A stretch of DNA of 64,000 nt from Picosynechococcus sp. PCC 7117 (GTDB taxonomy: Bacteria; Cyanobacteriota; Cyanobacteriia; Cyanobacteriales; MRBY01): the NCBI RefSeq assembly GCF_001693275.1, contig NZ_CP016477.1:2294001-2358000 (forward strand), read 5' to 3'. The position numbers and the translations under genes were made by a program. The notes under the pieces are model-generated. The model searched no databases, was not told the DNA's origin, and saw nothing but the letters and a program-made list of their open reading frames with translations. Positions 8,517 through 18,562 of this stretch are shown piece after piece (the stretch's first letter is position 1; every line of letters begins with the position of its first letter).

Positions 8517-9779
8517 TTAACGGCCCAACTTATTTGGAATTCCCTCGCAGCCCCCAGGAACCGTGGCCCGACTTTTTTCGCCGCACCAAGCACAGCAATA
8601 ATAACGTAGCTCTTCACTCATGCGCTTTACGTTTGTAAAGTCAACATTTTCCACCACAGCCCCCGTATATTCGCCAGTGCGGTAGTTGGGTAACTTTGCT
8701 TTAATGCGGGGACTCGCCGTTTCAAAGGGGCCATAAAAGAAAATTGTGCCTTTCACGTCCGCCAGCCGCAGATTTGCATCCACCAAAATGGTGCGAGAAA
8801 GATTTGCCCGGACTAGGTCGCAGTTTTGTAAGTTCGCCCGGACTAAATTGGCTTCACTGAGCTCTGTCCAGCGCAGATCCATGTTGGCGAGATTTGCCCC
8901 TGCCAGCATTACCCCTAAATCGATCACGCGGACGCCCCATTCTCGGTCTTCGGCATAGCTACCCGTGCCATCGAGGATCGCACGCCCCAAACGACCATCC
9001 CGCTTCAGGGGGGTCAAAAATCGGGATTGGGAAAGAAATCGCAGAATTTTTGCTTTCCCACCAGCATCGACACTGCTCAAAATGGCGGCGGTTCTCCCTT
9101 CGGCGATCGCCCTTTCTTGGGGCCAGTCTTCTAAAAGTCCTTCTTCGTTCAGGGCGAGGTCAGAAATCCCTTGGAAATAGGTGTCAATGGTTTGCTGCTG
9201 GGTAATGCGGTTTTGTTGGATGGTCAAATCACGGGAGATCACGTATTGTTCCCAGGCGACATAAACGGCCAGCACAGCAATCATAATTTGCCCCAAAGCC
9301 CCTACCCAGTCCGCCCAGGAGCCAAATTCATCCCAGACAATCTGGTTGAGCCAATGGCTCACCAATCGATAGAAACCGAGAAATCTCAACAAACTGGCGA
9401 TCGCCACCACAAAAGCCACTACGCCAATGAGGGTGCGACGTTCTTCGGGGGTCAAAAAAGTCCCTAGCCAATTTTTCAGGGAAGGCAAAATAATCCGCAG
9501 CGAGAGTAAGAGGGTGACGAGGGTGCCGGATAGTCCGAGCCAAAGCCAATGGCTTAATAACCCCAAAATCGTCACGGCGATCGCCGTTGAAATGAGCCAA
9601 GGACTACCAGGATCAATTTTGCGCAGATAAAAGTGCCGTGCCGCCAAATCCGAACGGGGTGGTGGAATTTGTATCGGTTGAGATCCCGCCTGCTCCGAGG
9701 CCGTTGTTAATTCAGATTTGGGAGACTTTCCCTCAAGCTCAGTCCCCTCAGATGCTGGATTTGGTTTCCCTTGGCTCAT
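8517..9779 (-). CDS. Membrane pentapeptide-repeat protein
   Basis: A 420-residue protein. Residues 1-50 are a polar, Ser/Pro/Glu-rich tail. Hydrophobic segments follow around 60-80, 83-100, 115-135 and 160-178. A soluble domain comes next, then pentapeptide repeats (LAGANLANMDLRW, ANLVRANLQNCDL, ANLSRTILVDANLRLADV). The C-terminus has a Cys cluster, CCAWCGEKSRATVPGGC, that could bind metal. The architecture of membrane domain, linker helix and pentapeptide repeats recurs in cyanobacteria without assigned function. It is convergent with the fibrillin-like gene (20-base gap). Confidence 0.75.
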   Translation of the reverse strand: MSQGKPNPASEGTELEGKSPKSELTTASEQAGSQPIQIPPPRSDLAARHFYLRKIDPGSPWLISTAIAVTILGLLSHWLWLGLSGTLVTLLLSLRIILPSLKNWLGTFLTPEERRTLIGVVAFVVAIASLLRFLGFYRLVSHWLNQIVWDEFGSWADWVGALGQIMIAVLAVYVAWEQYVISRDLTIQQNRITQQQTIDTYFQGISDLALNEEGLLEDWPQERAIAEGRTAAILSSVDAGGKAKILRFLSQSRFLTPLKRDGRLGRAILDGTGSYAEDREWGVRVIDLGVMLAGANLANMDLRWTELSEANLVRANLQNCDLVRANLSRTILVDANLRLADVKGTIFFYGPFETASPRIKAKLPNYRTGEYTGAVVENVDFTNVKRMSEELRYYCCAWCGEKSRATVPGGCEGIPNKLGR

Positions 9780-9840
9780 AAACCCCTGAAAACAGAATTT
9801 TTAAGCAATTGTAGCGGATTCTTTCTCTAGCAATCCCTAG

Positions 9841-9873
9841 AAAAATTCCCCCTTTCGTGACAGAAAGAGGGAA
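9841..9873 (-). terminator. Rho-independent terminator of hemL
   Basis: Read on the minus strand: stem TTCCCTCTTTC / GAAAGGGGGAA with a 6-base loop, then TTTTT. It lies 36 bases past the hemL stop codon. Confidence 0.8.
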
Positions 9874-9908
9874 CACCATATCTCAAAAATAGAACCGAAA
9901 TTCAGGCT

Positions 9909-11207
9909 TTAGAGATTATTCAAGACCACTTTAGCTGCGGCCAAGGTTTTTTCAATATCTTCATCGGTGTGGGCAAGGGAGGTAAAACCAGCCTCAAACT
10001 GAGAGGGGGCAAGATAAATTCCCTGTTCCAACATCCCACGGTGATAGCGGCTGAACTTGTGTAAGTCCGATTTCTTCGCATCTTCGTAATTACGGACAGG
10101 TTCTCCCGTGAAAAACATGCCGAACATACCACTGATGTTACCACCCGTGACTTCATGACCCGCTTCCCGGGCAATGCTCAACAAGCCATCAATTAACTTT
10201 TTCGTGATGGTTTCCAATTGCCCATACATGCCAGGACGTTGGAGTAACTCAAGGGTTTTAATACCCGCTGTCATCGCCAAGGGGTTCCCTGAGAGAGTGC
10301 CTGCCTGGTACATCGGCCCCGCCGGAGCCACCATGGACATAATGTCTTTGCGGCCACCATAGGCTCCCACAGGCAGCCCGCCACCAATCACTTTACCCAG
10401 GGTGGTGAGATCTGGGGTTACGCCAAATTTTTCTTGGGCACCACCATAGGAAATTCGGAAGCCTGTCATCACCTCATCAAAAACCAGTAAGGCGTCATGT
10501 TCCTTGGTAATTTCCCGCAATCCTTCGAGGAAACCGGCATCGGGAACCACAAACCCAGAATTACCGACTACGGGCTCTAGGATCACCCCGGCAATTTCAC
10601 CGGGGTTTTCTGCGAATAATTTTTTAACCGCTTCAAGGTCATTGTAAGGGGCAGTCAATGTGGCGGCAGTGGTGGTTTTGGGCACACCAGGAGAATCAGG
10701 TAAACCGAGGGTTGCCACCCCAGATCCGGCCTGCACCAGGAACATATCAGCATGGCCATGGTAGCAACCTTCAAATTTGATGATTTTTTCTCGCCCCGTG
10801 AAAGCTCGCATCAAACGTAACACCGACATGCAAGCTTCCGTACCGGAATTCACAAAGCGCACCATTTCAATGCTGGGAACTGCATTGATCACCATTTCAG
10901 CCAAGATATTTTCTTTGAGGCAAGGGGCACCAAAGCTTGTTCCTTTTTCGAGGGTTTCCCGGAGTGCTGCATTAACTTCATCATTGGCATGGCCGCAGAT
11001 GGCTGGCCCCCAAGTGCCCACATAGTCAATGTACTCGTTGCCATCGACATCCCAAACGCGGGAGCCTTTGACGCGATCAAAAACAATGGGCTGTCCGCCA
11101 ACGGATTTAAAGGCCCGCACCGGGGAGCTAACACCACCAGGCATCAGCTTTTGGGCGGCACTAAAAATCTCTTCGGATTTGGTTGTGTTTAAGGCTGTAG
11201 TCACCAA
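9909..11207 (-). CDS. hemL: Glutamate-1-semialdehyde 2,1-aminomutase
   Basis: PLP enzyme, 432 residues, that converts glutamate-1-semialdehyde to 5-aminolevulinate, the committed precursor of haem, chlorophyll and bilins. Seen: [18 protein letters not shown] at the N-terminus, [16 protein letters not shown], the DEVMTGFR aspartate, and PLP lysine K272 in [18 protein letters not shown]. Length and all blocks match the family. It is monocistronic, with its own terminator. It lies in the same region as cpc, pcyA and chlI, which consume or use its product's derivatives, but not in an operon with them. Confidence 0.97.
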   Translation of the reverse strand: MVTTALNTTKSEEIFSAAQKLMPGGVSSPVRAFKSVGGQPIVFDRVKGSRVWDVDGNEYIDYVGTWGPAICGHANDEVNAALRETLEKGTSFGAPCLKENILAEMVINAVPSIEMVRFVNSGTEACMSVLRLMRAFTGREKIIKFEGCYHGHADMFLVQAGSGVATLGLPDSPGVPKTTTAATLTAPYNDLEAVKKLFAENPGEIAGVILEPVVGNSGFVVPDAGFLEGLREITKEHDALLVFDEVMTGFRISYGGAQEKFGVTPDLTTLGKVIGGGLPVGAYGGRKDIMSMVAPAGPMYQAGTLSGNPLAMTAGIKTLELLQRPGMYGQLETITKKLIDGLLSIAREAGHEVTGGNISGMFGMFFTGEPVRNYEDAKKSDLHKFSRYHRGMLEQGIYLAPSQFEAGFTSLAHTDEDIEKTLAAAKVVLNNL

Positions 11208-11433
11208 ACGTTTTCTCCTTGTCGCAAATTTTCTTAAAGCTTATTTTTGTTAAAATGAGTGGCTCTGATGGCTTTGTGGAAAGCATCCCAATGCAGGGAG
11301 CCATTATAACGGATTATCATTTTACGCAGTAACGGTCCCTAAAATGTTTTCCGCTGGAATTCTTGTCGCCTGTGGTTAGTGGGGATTTCCTAGTTTAGTT
11401 TATTGTCTTCAACTCCTGGAGTTTTACGCTTTT

Positions 11434-11676
11434 ATGTCCGCGATCGCCGTTCACTTTATGCCCAATGATGTTACTGTCACCGCCACCGCAGGGGAACCGA
11501 TGATCGAAGTAGCACGGCGGGCTGGGGTGGCGATCCCCACAGGCTGCTTGATGGGCTCATGCCATGCTTGCGAAGTGGAATTAGACGATGGTACAAATCT
11601 CTGTGCTTGCATTAGTGGCATCCCTGGCGATCGCCCTGAGATCACCATTCATCTCTTCAGTGATCCCGTTTGGTAA
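11434..11676 (+). CDS. Short [2Fe-2S] ferredoxin-like protein
   Basis: An 80-residue protein with plant-type ferredoxin features: beta-grasp N-terminus and CLMGSCHACEVEL (C38, C43, C46, spacing C-x4-C-x2-C), then CACISGIPGD with C57 and C59. In ordinary plant-type ferredoxins about 29 residues separate the third and fourth cluster cysteines. Here the gap is only 10 or 12, so the loop is strongly shortened. It may transfer electrons to a partner not encoded nearby. It is divergent from hemL. Start MSAIAVHF is the first ATG. The fold is confident; the partner is unknown. Confidence 0.8.
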   Translation: MSAIAVHFMPNDVTVTATAGEPMIEVARRAGVAIPTGCLMGSCHACEVELDDGTNLCACISGIPGDRPEITIHLFSDPVW

Positions 11677-11764
11677 ATTGCAGCAGTCTTAGAACAGACC
11701 TTCCAAAAAGCCTGTGTTGTAAGGGTTAGAGCTATTCTAATTCTCCCTTTAATCTGTCTGAAGC

Positions 11765-11778
11765 GTATCATTTTATAC
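11765..11778 (+). promoter_or_regulatory. NtcA-binding site upstream of the ammonium transporter gene
   Basis: The sequence GTATCATTTTATAC is an exact match to the NtcA consensus GTA-N8-TAC. A T/A-rich stretch (TAAAAA at 11801) lies 22 bases downstream, the distance expected for the -10 element of an NtcA-activated promoter, although it lacks the final T of TAN3T. Transcription would start near 11812, leaving a leader of about 270 bases. NtcA control of amt genes is established in other cyanobacteria; this site is inferred. Confidence 0.75.
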
Positions 11779-12081
11779 AGAATGTTAGTGGTAAACATTT
11801 TAAAAACCAGGGTGCCTTAGAATAACCGCAATCAGTCCTTAAACTTGCGTTGGGATTTGATTTTTTGAAAACATCTTTGCTCTGAATAAATGTCAGCAAG
11901 TCCTCAATGGTGAAAACCCCAAATCCCATCACCATGAAAACTTTAAGGCCCTTAGGTGCCAGACCGAGCTTGGTGCAGCTTCAGACCATAGATGATTTTT
12001 CGGCAACTTTCGTTGATGGCTTTTCAAAAGGTTACTTCTGCTACCATTAGCGAATTTTGCCTGTGTTATTCCATTGAGTGA

Positions 12082-13680
12082 ATGCCTAAACAACATCTCA
12101 AACTAATGCCTAAGTCAACTTTTCAACAACGTGGATGGGCACGGGAAGACATGCGGTCTCCCCACACAACAGATAACAGTGTGGTGCTTCGTTTTGCCCG
12201 TCAGCTCTCCCGTCATTTCTCCCCTGCCTGGCTTGCCTGTATTCCCTTAGCGGCGATTATCACCGTCGTTTGGGGAACTGCAGCAATGGCACAATCCGAC
12301 GCCGTCGATGCCGCAGGTCAAGTCCAAATTATCCTAGACACGATCTTCCTGTTGATTGCGTCCGTCCTTGTTATTTTCATGAATGCAGGGTTCGGAATGC
12401 TTGAAGCTGGTTTTTGTCGTCAAAAAAATGCGGTCAATATCCTCTCCAAGAACTTGATTGTCTTCGCCGTTGCCACCATTGCTTACTGGGCAGTTGGTTA
12501 TGCCTTTATGTATGGCGATGGAAATACTTTTATCGGTCTGAAGGGCTTTTTCTTCAACGGTAGTAGTATTCCCTACAGTGGAGATGGTAGTGAATGGTAC
12601 ATCGAAGAAGTTATTGATGGTGAAACAGTTCAAATTCTTCAGTTCGTACCGGAAAGTGTCTCCTTCCTGTTCCAGGTTGCCTTCGCCGCCACCGCTGCCA
12701 CCATCGTCTCTGGGGCTGTCGCTGAGAGGATTAAATTCGACGCTTTCTTGATTTTCAGCTTCCTTTTAGTGGCGATTTCCTATCCCATTACAGGTCACTG
12801 GCAGTGGGATGGCGAATGGCTGTCTGCACTCCCTTTCCTCGGTGTGGATGAAGAAGGGGCTGCTTTATTTGGTTTCCATGATTTTGCTGGTTCAACCATT
12901 GTTCACTCCGTTGGTGGTTGGGCTGCCCTTGTGGGTGCTGCAGTAGTCGGGCCTCGCCTCGGCAAATACCGTGATGGTCAAGTCCACGCCATTCCTGGTC
13001 ACAACATGAGTATTGCGACCTTAGGCTGTCTAATTCTTTGGATTGGCTGGTTTGGTTTTAACCCCGGTTCTCAATTGGCAGCAGATGCTGCGGTGCCTTA
13101 CATCGCAATCACTACAAACCTTTCGGCTGCAGCTGGGGGAATCACCGCAACCGCAACCTCTTGGATCAAAGATGGGAAGCCAGACCTGTCTATGATTATT
13201 AACGGTATTTTGGCTGGTCTCGTTGGGATTACAGCCGGTTGTGATGGCGTCAGTTTCTTTTCTGCTGTGATCATCGGGGCGATCGCCGGTGTACTCGTCG
13301 TCTTCTCTGTGGCCTTCTTCGATGCTATTAAAATCGATGACCCCGTTGGTGCGACCTCTGTACACCTCGTCTGCGGTATCTGGGGAACTCTTGCCGTTGG
13401 TCTGTTCAAGATGGATGGAGGTTTATTCACTGGCGGTGGCATCCAACAGCTGATTGCCCAAATCGTCGGTATCCTATCCATTGGTGGCTTTACCGTCGCC
13501 TTTAGCTTTATTGTTTGGTATGCCCTATCGGCAGTCCTTGGTGGAATTCGCGTCGAAAAAGACGAGGAACTCCGGGGTCTCGACATTGGTGAACACGGCA
13601 TGGAAGCTTACAGTGGCTTTGTTAAAGAGTCCGATGTTATCTTCAGAGGGACTGCCACTGGTTCCGAAACCGAAGGATAA
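12082..13680 (+). CDS. amt1: Ammonium transporter (Amt family)
   Basis: Amt/MEP/Rh channel, 532 residues as drawn. After a hydrophobic, signal-like stretch (about residues 48-72, ending TAAMAQ) come eleven or so membrane helices. Family segments include [41 protein letters not shown], the pore region [13 protein letters not shown], and [16 protein letters not shown] with the second pore histidine. The N-terminus before residue 48 is not typical. Starts at 12082, 12106 and 12151 are all possible; 12082 is the first. It is likely induced by nitrogen limitation through the NtcA site at 11765. A terminator follows. Confidence 0.95.
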   Translation: MPKQHLKLMPKSTFQQRGWAREDMRSPHTTDNSVVLRFARQLSRHFSPAWLACIPLAAIITVVWGTAAMAQSDAVDAAGQVQIILDTIFLLIASVLVIFMNAGFGMLEAGFCRQKNAVNILSKNLIVFAVATIAYWAVGYAFMYGDGNTFIGLKGFFFNGSSIPYSGDGSEWYIEEVIDGETVQILQFVPESVSFLFQVAFAATAATIVSGAVAERIKFDAFLIFSFLLVAISYPITGHWQWDGEWLSALPFLGVDEEGAALFGFHDFAGSTIVHSVGGWAALVGAAVVGPRLGKYRDGQVHAIPGHNMSIATLGCLILWIGWFGFNPGSQLAADAAVPYIAITTNLSAAAGGITATATSWIKDGKPDLSMIINGILAGLVGITAGCDGVSFFSAVIIGAIAGVLVVFSVAFFDAIKIDDPVGATSVHLVCGIWGTLAVGLFKMDGGLFTGGGIQQLIAQIVGILSIGGFTVAFSFIVWYALSAVLGGIRVEKDEELRGLDIGEHGMEAYSGFVKESDVIFRGTATGSETEG

Positions 13681-13724
13681 ATCCTCCCAGGAAATCCTTA
13701 AAACAATCTAAAGAAATTTTTCCT

Positions 13725-13752
13725 AACCTTCCTTACCCAAGGGAGGTTTTTT
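13725..13752 (+). terminator. Rho-independent terminator of the ammonium transporter gene
   Basis: A stem AACCTTCCTT / AAGGGAGGTT with a 4-base loop ACCC is followed by TTTT. It lies 44 bases past the stop codon. Confidence 0.85.
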
Positions 13753-14424
13753 ATGTGAGTTCACATTTTGTTACGTTACCCAATCAATACTTAAGCCGCT
13801 CAAAAAGTCTGACCTAGAGAAGGAAAGTCTCTGAGTATATCGACTCATTAATCCGGTCTTTCCACTTGGTTTCCTGAGTTGATTTTCTGCGGAATTTTGG
13901 AAATTCAGAGATCTAACCTTAGGGGGAGTCCACTGAAAAACGGCTCTGCTCAACCCTGCAAATGCCCTACTCTTCTTCTGTCTAGCCCAAGCACTCCCTG
14001 AGAAAATTAGCGGTGATCGCCTATAAACATGAAGTTTTGTGACAGATCTTTTTACAAGATGTAATGTTTAAATGCCGGCAGACGTTGTATAACATTTACC
14101 TAAGATTAAGAGTCACTCGCAGTACTCCTTAGAAACCCCATAGGTTCCAAGGAACTAGCATGAACTTTATCTGGTAACTTTGAGAATCTGAAAAATTCAA
14201 TGAATGTAAAGTTTCTTAAATGCCAAGGTGAAAAACAAGCAAAAATAGCTGACACTCTTAATTGGCTTTGGGGATTAAGTTTCCAACTCGAAAACAAAAC
14301 CTTTTATCGACTCTAGGATTTTGTTTTCAGCAAGAGAGCCCCTCAGCACTTGCTTCACTCTTGTTAGTAAGCAAACCGCACAAAATAAATCCCACTCATC
14401 AAAATATAAGTAGGAGATAAAAAC
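13753..14424 (+). promoter_or_regulatory. Phycocyanin operon upstream region
   Basis: About 670 bases without a gene, holding the strong light- and nutrient-responsive cpc promoter and a long leader. A candidate -10 element, TATAAC, lies at 14088-14093, with only a weak -35 match (TGTTTA at 14065). The cpcB ribosome-binding site TAGGAGAT sits about 8 bases before the ATG at 14425. No NtcA consensus was seen here. The exact transcription start cannot be fixed from sequence alone. Confidence 0.6.
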
Positions 14425-14943
14425 ATGTTTGATATTTTTACCCGGGTTGTTTCTCAGGCTGATGCCCGAGGTGAGTTCATTTCTAGCGACAAGCTCGAAG
14501 CTCTCAAAAAAGTTGTTGCCGAAGGTACCAAGCGTTCTGATGCCGTAAGCCGCATGACCAACAATGCGTCTTCCATCGTTACCAACGCTGCTCGTCAACT
14601 CTTCGCTGACCAGCCCCAACTCATCGCTCCCGGTGGAAATGCTTACACCAACCGTCGCATGGCTGCTTGTCTTCGCGACATGGAAATCATCCTCCGTTAT
14701 GTAACCTACGCAACCTTCACTGGTGATGCGTCTGTACTCAACGACCGCTGCCTCAATGGCCTCCGTGAAACCTACGTTGCGCTTGGTGTTCCCGGTGCTT
14801 CCGTTGCTGCTGGTGTACGTGCAATGGGTAAAGCTGCTGTAGCGATTGTTATGGATCCCGCTGGTGTAACTCCCGGTGACTGCAGCTCTCTCCAACAGGA
14901 AATCGAACTCTACTTCGAAACTGCTGCAAAAGCTGTTGAATAA
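14425..14943 (+). CDS. cpcB: C-phycocyanin beta subunit
   Basis: A 172-residue globin-like phycobiliprotein of phycobilisome rods. Phycocyanobilin attachment cysteines are C82 (in [10 protein letters not shown]) and C153 (in TPGDCSSL); Asn72, methylated in this family, is present in GNAYTN. It pairs with CpcA into alpha-beta monomers and hexamers. First gene of cpcBACDEF; strong AGGAGAT ribosome-binding site. Codon use is highly biased, as expected of a very abundant protein. Confidence 0.99.
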   Translation: MFDIFTRVVSQADARGEFISSDKLEALKKVVAEGTKRSDAVSRMTNNASSIVTNAARQLFADQPQLIAPGGNAYTNRRMAACLRDMEIILRYVTYATFTGDASVLNDRCLNGLRETYVALGVPGASVAAGVRAMGKAAVAIVMDPAGVTPGDCSSLQQEIELYFETAAKAVE

Positions 14944-15048
14944 TCTTTTTTAATTCAACTCTGACATTTTTCGTTTTAAGTCTTACCGATACTGTAAGGC
15001 GCCCTTTTAAAGAAAATTATTGATAATCCATAGGGAGATAATCTGACA

Positions 15049-15537
15049 ATGAAAACCCCTCTTACCGAAGCAGTAGCACTCGCTGATTCTCAAGGCCGTT
15101 TCCTCAGCAACACTGAGCTCCAGTACCTCTATGGTCGTCTTCGTCAAGGTGCCTTCGCCCTTGAAGCGGCTCAAACGTTGACTGCAAAAGCTGACACCCT
15201 CGTTAATGGTGCTGCTCAAGCGGTTTACAGCAAGTTCCCCTACACCACCAGCACTCCTGGCAACAACTTCGCTGCTGACCAGCGCGGTAAAGACAAGTGT
15301 GCTCGTGACATCGGTTACTACCTCCGCATGGTTACCTACTGCCTAGTTGCTGGTGGTACTGGCCCCATGGATGAGTACCTCATCGCTGGTGTTGACGAAA
15401 TCAACCGTACTTTCGATCTTTCTCCCAGCTGGTATGTTGAAGCTCTCAAGCACATCAAAGCAAACCATGGTTTGACTGGCGATGCTGCTACTGAAACTAA
15501 CAACTACATCGACTACGCAATTAACGCCCTCAGCTAA
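15049..15537 (+). CDS. cpcA: C-phycocyanin alpha subunit
   Basis: A 162-residue phycobiliprotein, partner of CpcB. The single phycocyanobilin cysteine is C84 in [14 protein letters not shown]. Length matches the family exactly. The gene lies 105 bases after cpcB with AGGGAGAT upstream. The chromophore is attached by the CpcE/CpcF lyase encoded downstream in the same operon, and the bilin is made by PcyA encoded at 30.7 kb. Confidence 0.99.
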
Positions 15538-15553
15538 TTTTGCTTAGTCTAGG

Positions 15554-15609
15554 CCCGGATGGGTAAGTGGTTTTCAGCTTAAGTGTTGGGTTCTACTTAC
15601 TTCTCCGGG
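15554..15609 (+). promoter_or_regulatory. cpcA-cpcC intercistronic hairpin
   Basis: A large stem formed by CCCGGA (15554-15559) with TCCGGG (15604-15609), extended by GTAAGT (15563-15568) with ACTTAC (15595-15600). There is no long U-run, so it looks like an attenuating or RNA-stabilising structure. It would explain much higher levels of cpcBA message than of the linker genes. Role is inferred. Confidence 0.6.
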
Positions 15610-15655
15610 TCTTGCTCTATCTAAAAACATTGGTTTAACAAGGAGTATTAGGCAA

Positions 15656-16528
15656 ATGCCAGTTACTGTCGCTGCCTCTCGCTTGGGAACCGCTGCGTTT
15701 GACCAATCACCCGTCGAACTGCGCGCTAACTATTCTCGAGATGATGCACAAACCGTCATCCGCGCCGTTTATCGCCAGGTTTTAGGCAATGACTATGTCA
15801 TGTCTTCTGAGCGTTTAACAGCTGCGGAATCTTTGTTCACGAATGGGTTTATTTCTGTGCGGGATTTTGTCCGTGCTGTGGCCCAGTCTGAGCTATATAA
15901 AGAAAAGTTTTTATACAACAATTTCCAAACCCGTGTGATTGAACTGAACTTCAAGCACTTGTTGGGTCGGGCTCCCTACGATGAAGCGGAGGTGATTGAG
16001 CACCTCGATCGCTATCAAAATGAAGGGTTTGAAGCTGATATCAATTCTTACATTGATAGCGCTGAATATACGGAAAACTTCGGGGACAACATTGTGCCCT
16101 ACATCCGTAGTTATGTTGTTCAAACTGGACATCGTACCGTTGGTTTTACCCGGATGTTTAGTCTGCAACGGGGTTATGCCAACAGCGATCGCGCTCAAAT
16201 TGCGGGGAATGCTTCTCGCTTAGCCCAAGAGCTCGCTCGTAACACTACCTCTGCGGTGGTTGGGCCTTCTGGTGTTAACGAAGGTTGGGCTTTCCGGTCT
16301 GCGGCTGATGATTATCATCCTGGTCAATCCCTTGGTGGTTCCACTGGCTTGAGTGCGGATGACCAAGTTGTTCGGGTTGAAGTTGCTGCGTTGTCTACGC
16401 CCCGTTATCCTCGGATTCGCCGTAGCAGTCGCGTTTTCTTCGTACCGGTCTCTCGTCTGTCTCAGAAGCTGCAAGAAATTCAGCGGATGGGCGGTAGAGT
16501 CGCCAGTATTTCACCTGCTGGCCAGTAA
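15656..16528 (+). CDS. cpcC: Phycobilisome rod linker, phycocyanin-associated
   Basis: A 290-residue rod linker. Residues about 20-150 form the PBS linker domain ([65 protein letters not shown]). Residues about 235-290 are a CpcD-like domain ([41 protein letters not shown]). It joins phycocyanin hexamers in the rod. Basic, Arg-rich C-terminus as usual. AAGGAG ribosome-binding site precedes the ATG. Lies in the cpc operon. Confidence 0.97.
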   Translation: MPVTVAASRLGTAAFDQSPVELRANYSRDDAQTVIRAVYRQVLGNDYVMSSERLTAAESLFTNGFISVRDFVRAVAQSELYKEKFLYNNFQTRVIELNFKHLLGRAPYDEAEVIEHLDRYQNEGFEADINSYIDSAEYTENFGDNIVPYIRSYVVQTGHRTVGFTRMFSLQRGYANSDRAQIAGNASRLAQELARNTTSAVVGPSGVNEGWAFRSAADDYHPGQSLGGSTGLSADDQVVRVEVAALSTPRYPRIRRSSRVFFVPVSRLSQKLQEIQRMGGRVASISPAGQ

Positions 16529-16531
16529 AGG

Positions 16532-16561
16532 TTAGAGGTCTCGTTTTCGCGTGATCTCTAA
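16532..16561 (+). promoter_or_regulatory. Hairpin between cpcC and cpcD
   Basis: TTAGAGGTC pairs with GATCTCTAA (one mismatch) across a 12-base loop directly after the cpcC stop codon. No U-run follows. It is probably an RNA processing or stability element; this is inference. Confidence 0.4.
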
Positions 16562-16706
16562 GTTGTTACCGGAGTGGGTAATTGATGAAAATCAGGGACA
16601 AAATTTGAGAGGGGGTCTAAGCTTCTCGATTTTGTGCCTGGTTTTGGCGACTTTACCTTAAGCGTTTATTGTACATAAATCTTTTACGGAGTTCCAAGAA
16701 AGAACC

Positions 16707-16949
16707 ATGTTGAGTCAATTTGCGAATGGAACGGAAGCGGCTTCGCGTGTTTTTACCTACGAAGTGCAAGGGCTGCGCCAAACAGAAGAAACAGACAATC
16801 AAGAATATGCCTTTCGTCGCAGTGGTAGTGTTTTTATCAATGTGCCCTATGCTCGGATGAATCAAGAGATGCAACGGATTTTGCGTCTAGGCGGCAAGAT
16901 TGTTTCGATTAAACCTTATACGGGTGCGACTGCTTCTGACGAGGAATAA
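16707..16949 (+). CDS. cpcD: Phycobilisome rod-capping linker
   Basis: An 80-residue small linker that caps the distal end of the phycocyanin rod. It matches the C-terminal domain of CpcC: TYEVQGLRQTEETDNQEYAF, then RRSGSVFINVPYARMNQEMQ and RILRLGGKIVSIKPYTG. Start MLSQFANGTEAASRVF has GGAG upstream. Fourth gene of the operon. Confidence 0.96.
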   Translation: MLSQFANGTEAASRVFTYEVQGLRQTEETDNQEYAFRRSGSVFINVPYARMNQEMQRILRLGGKIVSIKPYTGATASDEE

Positions 16950-17085
16950 TTTTGTTGTTTCTTTCTGTCGCTGAATAAGCTTAATAACATTGTTGTTTTG
17001 AATATTTTTTCTAGACGGGGTAGCAGTGCTTTGGTTTCAGTGCTGTTGCTCCGACTTGCTGTGGGGGCTATTTAAAGGAGAATTT

Positions 17086-17892
17086 ATGTCGGACTGGCAG
17101 ATGGCTGAGGCCTGGACCCTAGAGGAGGCGATCGCCAATATCCAACAAACGGAAGATACAGGTAAACGCTATTATGCGGCTTGGTGGTTTGGCAAGTTCC
17201 GGGTGCAGGATGAGCGGGCCGTAAATGCGTTGCTAGCAGCGTTAAAAGATGAGACGGATCGGTCGCCGGATGGAGGTTATCCCCTACGTCGAAACGCAGC
17301 AAAGGCGTTGGGCAAGCTGGGCAATCTGGCAGCGGTGCAACCGTTAATTGAGAGTTTAGAAAGTCCTGATTATTATGTGCGGGAGTCGGCGGCCCAATCG
17401 TTGGAGATGTTGGGAGACCGGCAGGCAATTCCTGCGTTACAAGCGCTACTCGCAGGTGGCGTTGCGGCGGCAGTCAAGGCTGAGGGCAAACCCCATTTAG
17501 TGCAGCCCTATGAAGCGGTGATTGAGGCGTTAGGGACGATTGGTGCCACGACGGCGATCGCCGAGATTGAGCCGTTTTTAGATCATGAATTCGCAAAAAT
17601 TCGCTACGCAGCACTACGGGCCTTATATCAACTGACCCAAGAAGCCCATTATGCTGAACAGTTGATGGAAGCCCTGAACGGAAATCAGTTACAGTTGCGA
17701 CGGTCTGCGCTGTTAGATTTGGGTGCTATCGGCTATGTTCCGGCGGGTCAGGCGATCGCCAAAGCCTATGCCGAAAATAGCTTAAAGTTAATTTCCCTCA
17801 AGGGCATTCTCGAATCCCATTTACAACGGACCGCCGCAACCCTCGATGCGGACAGTTTACAATTGCTCGAATTAATGGATAGTCTGCTCTAG
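17086..17892 (+). CDS. cpcE: Phycocyanobilin lyase subunit CpcE
   Basis: A 268-residue HEAT-repeat (armadillo-like) protein. With CpcF it attaches phycocyanobilin to Cys84 of CpcA. Visible repeats include AVNALLAALKDETDRSPDGG, RRNAAKALGKLGNLAAVQPL and VRESAAQSLEMLGDRQAIPAL. The frame is open from 17026, but the ATG at 17086 has AAAGGAG seven bases upstream and starts MSDWQMAEAWTLEEA, as in homologues. Operon position after cpcD is conserved. Confidence 0.95.
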   Translation: MSDWQMAEAWTLEEAIANIQQTEDTGKRYYAAWWFGKFRVQDERAVNALLAALKDETDRSPDGGYPLRRNAAKALGKLGNLAAVQPLIESLESPDYYVRESAAQSLEMLGDRQAIPALQALLAGGVAAAVKAEGKPHLVQPYEAVIEALGTIGATTAIAEIEPFLDHEFAKIRYAALRALYQLTQEAHYAEQLMEALNGNQLQLRRSALLDLGAIGYVPAGQAIAKAYAENSLKLISLKGILESHLQRTAATLDADSLQLLELMDSLL

Positions 17893-17944
17893 GAACCTTT
17901 AAACCAAATCCCTACATTTTTTGCGATCGCTAACTTCTGAACCC

Positions 17945-18562
17945 ATGACCGTCGACGTTTTAATTCGTGCCGTTAACAACCCCACCTCAGCCCAAGACCT
18001 GGTCAAAAATGTGGCCCAACTCGCCGCAACAAAAGATGAACAAGCTATCCCAACTCTAGTAGAAGTGCTGAAATTTAATAATCCGGGGGCGGCCGTCGCG
18101 GCGGTCAATGGTTTGATCAATATTGGCGAGGCCGTTGTACCCTACCTCCTCGAAAATGTCGATGGCTATAACTACGGGGCGCGGGCATGGATGCTACGAA
18201 TCTTTGCCGGGATTGGTGACCCCAGAGCCTTAGACCTGCTAATTGAGGCGGCGAATAAGGATTTTGCCTTTAGTGTGCGGCGCTCTGCGGCCAAAGGGTT
18301 AGGAAATATTCAGTGGCATAAAGTGCCAGATTCTGAGCGAGAATTGCAGCAGCAAAAGGTCTGTGACTGTCTATTCCTGGCCCTTGAAGACGGAGAATGG
18401 GTGGTTCGCTATGGGGCGATCGCCGGACTAGAGGGTCTGTCGCAAGCCATTCCAGAAGCTAAAAAAATCGTCATCAAAAACAAACTCACCGAATTTCTCA
18501 CCACAGAACCAGAAGCCGCAATCCGTGCCCGAATCCAAAAAGCAATCCTGAGTCTTCCGTGA
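17945..18562 (+). CDS. cpcF: Phycocyanobilin lyase subunit CpcF
   Basis: A 205-residue HEAT-repeat partner of CpcE. Repeats include [21 protein letters not shown] and [19 protein letters not shown]. The ATG at 17945 ([15 protein letters not shown]) is preferred over a TTG at 17921 in the same frame. Its stop codon TGA (18560-18562) lies directly at the conserved end of the IS element that follows, so the stop and perhaps the last residues may be supplied by the insertion. Last gene of the operon. Confidence 0.93.
   Translation: MTVDVLIRAVNNPTSAQDLVKNVAQLAATKDEQAIPTLVEVLKFNNPGAAVAAVNGLINIGEAVVPYLLENVDGYNYGARAWMLRIFAGIGDPRALDLLIEAANKDFAFSVRRSAAKGLGNIQWHKVPDSERELQQQKVCDCLFLALEDGEWVVRYGAIAGLEGLSQAIPEAKKIVIKNKLTEFLTTEPEAAIRARIQKAILSLP

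Noticed and set aside
11811-12081. Glutamine riboswitch (glnA motif) in the ammonium transporter leader
   Set aside because: I could not find the conserved core of that motif in the leader; no structure could be supported by eye.
13098-13601. 167-codon antisense frame in the ammonium transporter gene
   Set aside because: Pro/Ser/Thr-rich shadow of a membrane-protein gene; no start signal.
14275-14895. 206-codon antisense frame over cpcB
   Set aside because: Shadow arising from the strong codon bias of cpcB.
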